Shown: piece after piece, positions 1 through 8,400 of the stretch
How positions within the stretch are numbered: the stretch's first letter is position 1
Layout of the letters: each line of letters starts with the position of its first letter
From: an uncultured Eubacteriaceae bacterium
Lineage (GTDB): Bacteria; Bacillota; Clostridia; Lachnospirales; CAG-274
Assembly: GCA_947167715.1 (NCBI GenBank)
Contig: CAMVJD010000028.1
Location: forward strand, 1-38,265
DNA length: 38,265 nucleotides
Direction of reading: 5' to 3'
Program-made: the position numbers and the translations under genes
Notes under the pieces: model-generated
The model's input: the letters and a program-made list of their open reading frames with translations, nothing else
Told to the model about the DNA's origin: nothing
Databases searched by the model: none

Positions 1-4
1 AATT

Positions 5-275
5 TTAAGTAAGCACCCCCGCTTTAGAAGCGGGGGACTTCCTTAGTTTGTTTAATTTATCGCCCTGTGTCCGCAGGTCTTGAATATCCCTTTCATAAAC
101 TTCAATACGGTGCTTTGCCTTGTCGATTTTTTCAAGCAAGTCCGCTTGAGTTTTTATGCCGTGTTCACTCATAAAATTCATCATTCTGATTTGAGTATTT
201 ATGTTTTCCACGGCAATATAACGGCTGCCGTATTTTTCGTGCGGAGGAAGAAGTCTGCCGAATTGACTGTCTATT
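5..275 (-). pseudogene. C-terminal remnant of relaxase 1 (beyond a MITE insertion)
   Basis: Reading the minus strand leftward from the MITE at 276-379, an open frame continues with IDSQFGRLLPPHEKYGSRY, then a helical, charged segment (residues like LLEKIDKAKHRIEVYERD) that looks like the coiled-coil tail of Firmicutes relaxases. It has no convincing start of its own; the GTG at 211 is internal. If the MITE is removed at its TA target, the frame joins the main relaxase body (355-1434) without a shift. At its end the frame runs into a GC-rich hairpin (7-44), so its last residues (SPASKAGVLT) are probably not native. It is the downstream part of a gene broken several times, not a separate gene. 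Confidence 0.6.
7..44. repeat. GC-rich hairpin resembling an IS200/IS605-type end, copy 1
   Basis: A stem of CACCCCCGC and GCGGGGG lies between conserved flanks (AAGTAAG on one side, ACTTCCTT on the other). The same flanks and stem recur in the opposite orientation at 11750-11789 with a different loop. Hairpins of this kind are typical of the right ends of IS200/IS605 elements and the omega-RNA 3' end. No TnpA or TnpB gene is in the window, so the assignment rests on resemblance only. The element interrupts the tail of relaxase 1. Confidence 0.45.
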
Positions 276-379
276 TTATAGTAAGCGAATTAAATAATCG
301 GACTTAAGCTCGCTTAAGGCTGATTATTTATGAGCCACATCATATCGTGAATGTCTAAATATTTTTGACATTCACGATA
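276..379 (-). repeat. TTATAGT-type MITE, copy A
   Basis: This is a roughly 104-bp element, nearly the same as the inverted copy at 24874-24978. The two share an exactly matching block of about 60 bp (282-341 here). Its outer hairpin differs from copy B by paired, compensating changes (GTGAATGTC/GACATTCAC here, GTGAACGTC/GACGTTCAC in copy B). It interrupts relaxase 1. Removing it at a TA dinucleotide restores an open frame, which suggests a TA target duplication as used by IS630/mariner-like transposases. It is too short to encode a transposase. Confidence 0.7.
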
Positions 380-1434
380 GCCTTGCGAATACTGTATCTC
401 TCCCTGTCCTCAAAGTAAAGGTGCAGCATTTCTTCCGTATACTGTTCGCCTAACTTTTCAATACGTCTGAAACGCTGCCCGTCTTTCGGCTTTATTGCCA
501 AGTGTTTGCCTTGCTTGACTTCAATACCTTGCTTTTTCAAGTATTCCAATAATTCATCAAAACTATTGCACTCACGCATACCCCAATCAATTTTTGCTTT
601 TAAACGGCTTTTGTGTGTTGACGGTGTAAAACGCTTCATATAAGGCTGAATACGCTTGTTTTCAACTTCCGTATGGTTTGTACACCTGCGGTGTATTGCA
701 ATATCCTTATAAGCCGTTCCGAGAGTATCGACACGGAAATATTGGTCATATCCACATAATTTAAAAGACAAATGTTCATCGTAACGTATCTCATACTGCC
801 GCTTTTGCATAAGTTCCAGAAACTCATAAAAAGAATTTGCTTCATTTATAGACCTGTCAATTAAGTCTTTCATCCGTTTTCTGATATTTTTAAATGTTTT
901 ATCAATTACAATAAGTCCGTTTTCTGCACATAATTCATCACTTATTTGCCGCAGCTTGTAAACCGTACCTATATTGCTGCGCAGCTTTTTGTGAGTGTAA
1001 AAGTTTACCGAGTTAAGTATCGTATGAACGTGAATGTGCTCCGTATCACTTTCACAACTTTTGGCATAGCCAAAAGCCAATTGCTTTGCAATTGTCCGCA
1101 TCTATCTTTGCGGTTGATTATGAACAGCGATAACATACTGATGTTCGGGAAACATACGCCTGATAAGTTCTTCCCCGATTTCAAGTGCCTTTTCGGGAGT
1201 TATCTTATCTTCCGTTGAAAATGATTGTATGATGTGCTGGGCATAATTGTTTCCGCCGTTTCTTGCAAGCCGCTGTATCTCCCGAAAATCCTCAACGGCA
1301 GTACGGCTGTTGCATAAATAGCTTGACACATATACCTTTTCTGTTGTCTTGTCGGGATTTTCAATGTATTCAAACGCTTTTTGCAGGTGCGAACTTGTCC
1401 GTATCGGCATTATCTTCGTGTACGCCACAATCAA
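355..1434 (-). pseudogene. relaxase 1 (mobilization nuclease), interrupted
   Basis: This was a VirD2/MobA-like relaxase, which nicks DNA at oriT and leads the strand during conjugation. The N-terminal part (1434 to 1102) begins IVAYTKIMPIRTSSHL and ends at VIAVHN. The frame then reads four foreign residues and a TAG stop at 1104-1102. It resumes at DTEHIHVHTILNSVNF (1047 down), which carries the catalytic HxHxxxN motif, and continues to about 380, where a MITE cuts it. The relaxase at 31781 reads AIHSDREHLHGH without a break, so 69 bp at about 1048-1116 are an insertion. The start at 1434 overlaps the end of mobC. With an internal stop, a MITE and a lost tail, the gene is inactive. Confidence 0.85.
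1048..1117. repeat. three-hairpin element, copy 1 (inside relaxase 1)
   Basis: The repeat core is 1052-1117, from TCACAAC to CGGTTGA. It holds three back-to-back hairpins: CTTTTGGC/GCCAAAAG, CAATTGC/GCAATTG, and CCGCA/TGCGG around the constant loop TCTATCTT. Other copies are at 18041-18103 and 21036-21102. It lies exactly where the relaxase alignment needs a 69-bp insertion between His-Asn and Asp-Thr. Confidence 0.8.
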
Positions 1435-1834
1435 GCCTCCTCCCTAAGTTTTTTTTCGCCGTAGGCGGAATTAACTTTCCTTGACCTTCAATCTCGATTT
1501 TTCGAGATTGAACACACATCTGAAAGGCTTTTTCAACCAAGTCCCGAACCGCCGTTAAATTTCTGCGAAGTTCTTCAACATCATCGGCATATATGCTTCG
1601 AGTGCTGTTCGCCACCTTTGCAAGCTGATTTACATTGCATCCGATCCTGTTTAATTCGCCCTTTATTTCAAGTATGGGCGAGGTATCAATAACCGTTGAA
1701 TGATGCTTGCATATCGCCGTCATTATAAAGTCCGTCACATTCTTGTGACCCGCCCGTTTCATCTGCTTGTAAAATATCTCTTTTTCAAAATCCGATAATC
1801 TGACATTTATCCTTTCATTTCTAAATCTTCCCAT
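1370..1834 (-). CDS. mobC: MobC-like relaxosome accessory protein (copy 1)
   Basis: A protein of 154 residues. The N-terminal half (MGRFRNERINVRLSDFEKEI) has the look of a ribbon-helix-helix DNA-binding fold. The centre carries the MobC signature (EIKGELNRIGCNVNQLAKVAN, around residues 58-78). MobC proteins bind oriT and help the relaxase open and nick it. The start is the ATG at 1834, preceded by GGGGGA, and the 3' end overlaps the relaxase start by about 65 bp, as is usual for a translationally coupled mobC-relaxase pair. It is the only one of the three mobC copies in the window without a frameshift. Its partner relaxase is broken, so it is probably an orphan. The last 25 residues are unlike the other copies. 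Confidence 0.85.
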   Translation of the reverse strand: MGRFRNERINVRLSDFEKEIFYKQMKRAGHKNVTDFIMTAICKHHSTVIDTSPILEIKGELNRIGCNVNQLAKVANSTRSIYADDVEELRRNLTAVRDLVEKAFQMCVQSRKIEIEGQGKLIPPTAKKNLGRRLDCGVHEDNADTDKFAPAKSV

Positions 1835-1896
1835 ATAATTTTATTCCCCCTATGTAGTACAAAATCGACTTTTGTTTTCATAGATAGGGTGTAATT

Positions 1897-2961
1897 ATGG
1901 GAACACCCATCAGTAACAGTATGTCGGAACTGTATATTATGCAGACATATTTGCAGGCGGACTTACTCAAAAAGCGTGGTTTACACCTCTTTGATGCGTG
2001 GGCGGCGAACTTTGGCGAAACGCAGGTAGCTTTGGAACTTGCACCCGAGGGCAAGGGCTATCAGGCGAAAACGAGGTTTGCAAAATTCTTTAATCTGCCC
2101 GAGCTTATGAACCTGTTTAGATTGTGTGCAGATATTAAAATGCCCGAAGATCTGAATTTACCTGTACCGGAAGCACACTATGAAGCGATAAAGGCCGAGG
2201 CGAGCGACTACCAAAAAGAACTTGTGGACGGACTTGCGGAGCGTGCTTCGAGTATAAGAACCGGCTGCATCGACCCTCGTGTTGACAATATGCTCAAGAT
2301 AACCAACGAAGGCAGGAAGTTGGCACTCGACCAAAGGCTGATAAATGACGCTCTTCCCGACGACCCGAACAGCAAGGTCAACAAGTGTATAGAAAATGTG
2401 CTTGATATATGGGAGAAAACTGCCGACAGCTACGGTACGCAAATGATTTTTTGTGATATGTCCACGCCTAAACCCGATGAATTCAATGTCTATGATGACA
2501 TCAAGGGCAAACTTATTGCAAAGGGTGTCCCCGAAAGCGAGATAGCATATATCCACGATGCAAAAACCGATGTGCAAAAGCAGGAGCTTTTCACAAAGGT
2601 CAACAAGGGAGATGTGCGTATCCTTTTAGGTTCCACCAACAAGATGGGTGCAGGCACGAACTGTCAAAAGCACCTGACAGCGGTTCATCATCTTGATTGT
2701 CCCTGGCGACCCGCCGACCCGGAACAGCGCAACGGTCGTATTATTCGTCAGGGCAACGAAAACAAGGAGGTAAACATATATAACTATGTTACCACCGGCA
2801 CGTTTGATGCGTTTTTGTTTCAGCTTGTGGAAAACAAGCAGAAATTCATCTCGCAGATAATGACAAGCAAGTCACCGCAAAGAATAGCCGAGGATGTTGA
2901 CGAAACCGTACTGAACTATGCACAAATAAAGGCGTTGGCAGCAGGCGACCCCCCCCCGTAA
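1897..2961 (+). pseudogene. SNF2-type helicase / DNA methylase of ICE, internal fragment
   Basis: The frame opens at MGTPISNSMSELY, which in SNF2-like helicases is a motif deep inside the domain, so the whole N-terminal part (in this family usually a DNA methylase plus the first helicase lobe) is missing. Visible parts are helicase motif V (LGSTNKMGAGTNCQ) and motif VI (ADPEQRNGRIIRQGN). It stops soon after IKALAAGD, in a C9 tract. The natural continuation (ERIKEKMDLDLEV) is found 14.3 kb away at 17219. The two pieces are one gene split by the serine-recombinase element. Full-length relatives are giant proteins carried on Firmicutes ICEs; their exact role is uncertain, with anti-restriction proposed. 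Confidence 0.85.
2939..2948 (+). other. attL: 10-bp direct repeat at left end of pilus element
   Basis: CAGCAGGCGA is repeated at 17211-17220. The left copy ends in the helicase frame at Gly-Asp, and the right copy restarts it in frame. The repeat ends in GA, the crossover dinucleotide known for TndX/TnpX-type large serine recombinases. Just inside each end sits an inverted heptamer, GTAACAC (2958-2964) and GTGTTAC (17205-17211). Confidence 0.75.
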
Positions 2962-2991
2962 CACCGGAAAAATTTTTTTATAGCACAGGCA

Positions 2992-4545
2992 TCAGATTGC
3001 AAACCTGATGTCTATGCCTGTTTCATCGGATATATAGATCACATCGATCATTGTAGATGCGACAGCATATTTCTGTTCCATTGAAAGCTCATCCCAACAG
3101 TTTAGCGGTTCTTCCAAAGGTTTTGCATCAACACGTTTTTTCTTTCTTGACCTCAGCAGAAGTGATTTCTCCAAATCGGACTTTTTTTCGTGAAGTTGGG
3201 TAATTCTTTTGTTGATATAATCAAACAATGCTTTGCCTGCATCTTTCAACATATCAAGCAGTTTCCTTATCTCATCTTCAATTTCGATTATCTCCGTTTG
3301 AATTTTTTCTGCCTGCGGGTCGGGCTTTTCGTGTTCCTTCTTTTCAATGACAAGTTGAGAAATTCTTTCTTTCATTGCATTGAACACCGTTTCTTCCACA
3401 AATTCAGGGCGCAGTTTCGGATGACCGCTTTTGCAGCCGTTGGCAGTATATTTACCCGAATCATAGTAGTAATGATACAGTTTGTGTGCTTTGGTATAGC
3501 GTCTGGAACTTATCTTCATTGTATATCCGCAGCAGGCACATTTAACTATACCCGTAAGCCAAGACTTGTTTCCTTTTCTGTTGCGCGGAATGCGATGGTT
3601 ATGTTCCTTCTTGTCTTGAACTTCAAGCCAGGTTTTCGCATCGACCAATCCCTCGTGATAACCAAGCTTTACAAAGAAACCGCCGATCGGATTTTTGTGA
3701 ACAAGCAAACCGTGAATGCCGTCATACTCCTCAACATCATCCACCATTTCATAACCCAAAGATGCCATATGCTTATAAACATCTTTGTCGGCTCTTACAT
3801 AAATGGGATTTGCAAGAATTTTTGACAGCCTTGCTCTGCAAAGATTGGCAAACCATTTTTGATAGATCTCTACAACCTCAACAGTGGCTATATTATTTTC
3901 TTTGAGATAAACCAAAACATCATTTAAAGATACTCTGTCATCTTTATAGAATTCATACGATCTGATCACTGCCTCGGAAAGATTGTTCGGCACAAGTACC
4001 GAACCGGTTTTGCCGTTGACCTTTCGCCTTTCGGTAGTGTAGCCGAATATCAATCCGCCTTGATAAAAACCTGTTTCCCTTGCTCTTGTGTTGTAAGCAT
4101 CCGCAACACGCGCCGCAATAGTTTCTCGTTCAAACTCTGCGAAGTTTAAAAGATTGTTTCTCATCATTCGACCTTCTTTTGTGGCGGTGTTAAATGGCTC
4201 TGAGAGCGAGTAGACAGACACGCCGAGATTGTCAAGCTCATTGGTAATGTTGAGATACTCTCTCATATTTCTGCTGAATCTGTCATACTTTTTAACAACG
4301 ATACGGTCAAGCAAACCTTCCTTTGCATCCTGCATCATTTGTTGGAATGCGGGACGATGCTCCACATCCTTGCCGTTTTTTCCGTCATCACAATAAATAC
4401 GGTAGTCATCACTTCCTACATATTTAATGCAGTCCTCTTTCTGTGAGTCAATGGAAAGTGAATTGTTGCCTTTGTACTTGTCGCTTACAAAACGGCGAAC
4501 ATAAATAGCTGTAATTTTTGTAGATATGTTATTTGATTTTTTCAT
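2992..4545 (-). CDS. large serine recombinase (TndX/TnpX-like), nucleophile apparently missing
   Basis: A 517-residue recombinase at the left end of the element, presumed to have inserted it. The N-terminal resolvase domain (about 10-155) has the family motifs VVKKYDRFSRNMREYLN and NLLNFAEFERETIAAR. It is followed by the recombinase domain, a zinc ribbon (CACC near residue 342, with later Cys), and a C-terminal coiled coil (about 400-470). In serine recombinases the nucleophile sits two residues after the first Arg (R-x-S). Here the residues are Y15-V-R17-R18-F19-V-S21, so the nucleophile position is Phe, codon TTT, one base from TCT. S21 could only serve if the loop were shifted. The leader has a hairpin 2 nt before AGGAGG and a palindrome over the -10 box. 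Confidence 0.85.
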   Translation of the reverse strand: MKKSNNISTKITAIYVRRFVSDKYKGNNSLSIDSQKEDCIKYVGSDDYRIYCDDGKNGKDVEHRPAFQQMMQDAKEGLLDRIVVKKYDRFSRNMREYLNITNELDNLGVSVYSLSEPFNTATKEGRMMRNNLLNFAEFERETIAARVADAYNTRARETGFYQGGLIFGYTTERRKVNGKTGSVLVPNNLSEAVIRSYEFYKDDRVSLNDVLVYLKENNIATVEVVEIYQKWFANLCRARLSKILANPIYVRADKDVYKHMASLGYEMVDDVEEYDGIHGLLVHKNPIGGFFVKLGYHEGLVDAKTWLEVQDKKEHNHRIPRNRKGNKSWLTGIVKCACCGYTMKISSRRYTKAHKLYHYYYDSGKYTANGCKSGHPKLRPEFVEETVFNAMKERISQLVIEKKEHEKPDPQAEKIQTEIIEIEDEIRKLLDMLKDAGKALFDYINKRITQLHEKKSDLEKSLLLRSRKKKRVDAKPLEEPLNCWDELSMEQKYAVASTMIDVIYISDETGIDIRFAI

Positions 4546-4553
4546 TTAATCGA

Positions 4554-4587
4554 CCTCCTGTGCGAAAATCCACACTTGCATTTTCGC
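4554..4587 (-). promoter_or_regulatory. leader hairpin with conserved loop, serine recombinase
   Basis: In the mRNA sense an 8-bp stem (GCGAAAAT/ATTTTCGC, 4587-4580 with 4569-4562) holds a 10-nt loop GCAAGTGTGG. Two bases later comes AGGAGG, then the ATG at 4545. The tyrosine integrase at 19777 has the same layout with a different stem (TCAAAAAT/ATTTTTGA) and nearly the same loop (GCAAGTATGG). It probably controls access of the ribosome. Confidence 0.7.
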
Positions 4588-4605
4588 TTTCCTTAATTTA
4601 TGAAA

Positions 4606-4653
4606 GCCGATTATGTACATATATAGTATACATCAATCGGCTTTATAATTCAA
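4606..4653 (-). promoter_or_regulatory. serine recombinase promoter with overlapping palindrome
   Basis: On the minus strand TTGAAT (4653-4648) is followed after 17 bp by TATACT (4630-4625). An inverted repeat, GCCGATT...AATCGGC (4606-4641), covers the -10 box and so looks like an operator. Its arm GCCGATTATGTACAT (4606-4620) occurs again inverted at 17171-17185, in front of the mobC copy at the other end of the element. Confidence 0.6.
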
Positions 4654-5287
4654 CTGCATCTTAAAAATTTTTCACCCTCAACTCGCCTTTGTGTCCGGAG
4701 AGTTTTTTGGCTTTAAGATGTCATAGAGTCGATTGATTTTTATTTGTCTTATTGTCCCCGATACATTATCGGGTATGGTTATTTTTATTTTTGTTTCCCC
4801 CAAATTTATTCCCCCATTATTATTTTTTATTCCTCAAGTACGTATGATGAAATCATTTTTTGCTCCTCCTCTTATTGATTGAATAACTTCTCTTACACAA
4901 ACATTATAGCATATATTTCCGAGAATTATCAGTCTTGACATTTGTAAATAAGTGTGGTAATGGTACGAGGAAATTTTTAAAAATTTTTTAGGCTGTGATA
5001 ATTTTAAGAGAGAGCTTCCGCCTTGGGGTGGCAGATGCTCTCTTAAAATTTTTTATCGCTTTATATTTTTTGCGGGGAAAATTATTTAAGCTGATGGGTA
5101 TGATCTGATTTTTTAGTCGGCGCTTTGGATAAAATATTTGGGTCAGCGATAAAAAAACTTTATCATAGGGCAGATATTTTTTTGATTTTGCTTGACCGAG
5201 TGATAAAAACTTTCGGATGGACAATCCGATCATTTTTTATTTACCGCCCTGTGCTTTCTTTGCTTTTACTTGCTATTTGGACTGATT
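4654..5287. other. non-coding stretch inside the element
   Basis: No credible gene is seen. The region is AT-rich with frequent stops; the short frames at 4988-5364 lack ribosome sites and family features. It contains a terminator-like hairpin at 5002-5048 and runs into a structured repeat at 5288. Confidence 0.5.
5002..5048. terminator. bidirectional terminator-like hairpin
   Basis: TTTTAAGAGAGAGC pairs with GCTCTCTTAAAA (one small bulge), with an inner CCGCC/GGTGG hairpin and a T-rich tract after it. It could end transcripts from the adhesin gene, about 430 nt upstream on the minus strand. Confidence 0.5.
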
Positions 5288-5440
5288 TTCACTACCTTGC
5301 AAGTATAGCCAGCGGGAACCCGCGACCGTTCCGCAAGGAAGATTTTGCTAATCTCCACTTTTAAACGCCCAAACGGGCACCCGCAGGCGGCTTGCAAAGT
5401 TTTCATCTTTGATTAGATCAGGGGACACCCCTAAGACCCT
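5288..5440 (-). repeat. 153-bp structured repeat, copy 1
   Basis: On the minus strand this is closely similar over its full length to 32955-33107. Shared blocks include TTAGGGGTGTCCCCT and AACTTTGCAAGCCGCC. One hairpin reads GCGGGTTCCCGC here and ACGGGTTCCCGT in the other copy, a compensating pair change. No open frame is conserved. It lies directly downstream of the adhesin gene. Confidence 0.7.
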
Positions 5441-5476
5441 TGTTTTATTCTGCATAGCAGAAAAGTGTTTTCATTA

Positions 5477-8400
5477 CTAAAAGCTATGTTTTTTAAGTTT
5501 GACCGCAATAATCAAAACAGCACAAGCAAACATAATAACGTATGCCGCAGTATGATATACAACATTGGTATCTACCATAACTGTCAATGTGTTTGTTACT
5601 TCGACCGTTGTATCATCAATAACGTTAAAGCTTATCTCATTACCGCTTATCTCGGCCTCGCTGTCTTTTTTGAATTTTGTCGAATAGCCCTCGTTTATTT
5701 CGGTAATAGTGACATTTTTGTTGTGCGGCACGGAAATTACAGCCGTATCGTTATGCTTTAAAGTAAAGCTCCCTCCCGATACAAGCGGGGTCTGTTCCAC
5801 ACCGTTTTTAGTCCACGCAAAAGTCTGCGTATCGGCCGTACCTTCGACAGTAATTGTAAATGTAAAATCTTTATTTTTGTCGCCCATATTGCCCGATACG
5901 GTTTTATGTACGGTAAGATCAAGATCGTCTATTATCTTTTTATTAGGTATACTAAGATCAAGAGTTTTTGTTCCCGTACCGTCCATATTTTCGGTCAGCG
6001 TAACACCTGTGGGAGCGGAGATAAGGTCAATACCGCCAAGCTCGGTAACGGAGAATAAGATATCACCAAGGAGATTTCTGAATCCCTGCAGGGGTTCAAT
6101 TTCCGTCAGGTAATATGTGCCTTTTTCAAGTGATTCGTCTATTTTATCAATAATGCCTTGGTCATTGGTAACAAGATTTTCGTATCCTTCCATCGGTCTG
6201 TAATCTTTTATATACGAACCACTACTGCTTTTTACCTGTTTATATAAAGCAAAAACAACACTACCGAGTTTATTTGAACTGTTGCCCTCCTGAAACTTGA
6301 CTGCCTGAAAACTGAACGGCTTATTAAAAATATTGATATGAGCAAGGTGCAGATGATCGTTATCAAGATCGGGGTGCAAAGCTCTCCAGTCACCGTTTTC
6401 ATCATCATATAATGTAACAATATCTTCGCCGTTGACGGTTTCTATATCAAACTTCACGGGATGTGAAAGACCGACATAACCTGTAGGAGACTGTATCTCC
6501 TCCAGTATGTAATAGGCATCCATCGCATCCGTCTTGCGCATAAAATTGTAAAGTGATGTTACAACACCGTCGCTGCCTGTTGTAAAGCTGTAGCTTGCCT
6601 GTTCTGTATAAACGGTTTTTTCGGGGTCGGTAGTTCGGTACAATGTAAGTTTGAATTTACCGCCCGAAAGTGGGTTTTCCACCCTTTTCGTCTGTGCGTT
6701 AACGGCATTGTAAAGGCCGAGATCTATATATATACCGCCGCTGCGTGTATTTGTTACGGTATCGGTACGCACATTGGCCAAAGGCTTTGCGCCCTGAGCG
6801 CCTGTCGCTGTTCCCTGCTCATAAGTTACGGCATATTTATAATTATAAACATTGGTATCCGAAATGTTTACCTGTCTGACATCAACATTTACAAGTTCAT
6901 CGTCATTTACTTTTACAGGCGCTCCGTCATAAATCAAATTGCCGCCGTCATAGCGTGGGTTTGTGAGCTTGACTTCACGCACAACATAATCGTCAAAGTT
7001 ATGTCCGTTTTCCAAATAGTCAAAATAATAATATGTCGATAAGGAGTCTTTATTTATTTCCCTTACCGTTCCCGCAAGCAATTCTTCCGTACTGCCGTTT
7101 TTGATATATACGGCAATATATATCGGATAATGCCAGCCTATATATCCGTCATCGGACCAGTATTTTTCGGCGGTAAGCCCCCAACCGCGCTTGTTCTTTA
7201 TTGTCATCTGCGGAGAAGAATTGGCACGTATCGTACCCGAATTCGGTGCATCGCCTTCGCTTACCAGATAGGTGCCGTCGGTACGTTCGTATTGCAGCCA
7301 TCTGTAGCCTTTGGGTATCTCGCTTTCTCTTTCCTCTACTTTAAATTTTGTGCCTACAATAAGTCCAGGCACCTCTACCGTATATCCTGCGGGTATCATA
7401 GATATAGCGCCGTTTACCGATGTTTCGAATGTGGCCGAGATCTTTTCTTCGTCGGAAAGCTGTGTAAATACTTTTTTATTTAAAGAAACAAATCCCGTAC
7501 CCGCTTCCCATTTACAGTAATTGCCGTTTTCGTCTTTGACCCTGTATTTGTGCATATTGGCATACGGCAGTTCGGAAATACTGCTGTCGTTATTGCCAAG
7601 ATAAAGCCTGTAACTAAACGTAGTTTTATCATCTTCCCTGCTCAGCAGGCAAGCCGCCGCTCTGCTCTCTTTTACGGGGTCATTTGCTCCGCTGTATACA
7701 ACATCGTTTATATCAACAAGTTCGCTGTACAAATTCTTTTTTATGGAAAGTGTACGCAATGCAGTTGCGGCTACCTCGTTTTTTATGGTAACACCGGGTC
7801 TTTCTTTTACGGACTTTCGCTCGGTCGCATAATTTTTGTAATAAACATTTCCCGTATCGATAGGACTCAATTCGGTATCGTTACAGTAAACCTTTGTATA
7901 AACATCCTTGTTTAAGCCGCACTCAACCACATAATATCCAATCAGTTCACTCGGGAAAGTTATTGCCATTTTTTTGCCGGGATTAAGTAAATATACATTT
8001 TCGTATGTAATATCTCCGTTCGAGTTGTCGTGTATGGTATATGTCGAGGCAAACTCTATCGGCTCACCCGTCTGCGGGTCCGTAACATATATCGCGCCCG
8101 GGTTGCCGCCGCTTTGCGGAACATTGCCAAGCATTACATAGCCGTCATTTTCGGTCGAAACGCTGCCCTCGGGTTTGTACCATATCTGATACGGATACTG
8201 TACCATGTTAAAATCCAAATCCGACGAGCCCGATAATTCTTTTGACAGTACGACCTGTCCGGGTTTTACATCGCTCAGGTTAAAACGCATGTGCAGATTT
8301 GATGCGCCCGCACCGCGCTCCATATAAAATATCTTCATCTCGTGAGATGAGTAATCCTTGAAAATATCCTCGCAGCCGTAAGTTTCGTCCGCTTTTGCCT

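Noticed and set aside
1835..1896. oriT between mobC copy 1 and the helicase fragment
   Set aside because: A weak CCTAT...ATAGG inverted repeat is present, but nothing similar lies upstream of the other two mobC copies, so it is not supported.
2949..2957. C9 run directly at attL as a recombination signal
   Set aside because: It has no counterpart at attR and may be a sequencing or slippage artefact; the flanking inverted GTAACAC is a better end candidate.
4988..5364. Short open frames on both strands in the element's non-coding region
   Set aside because: They overlap a terminator hairpin and a structured repeat, lack ribosome sites, and resemble no known protein.
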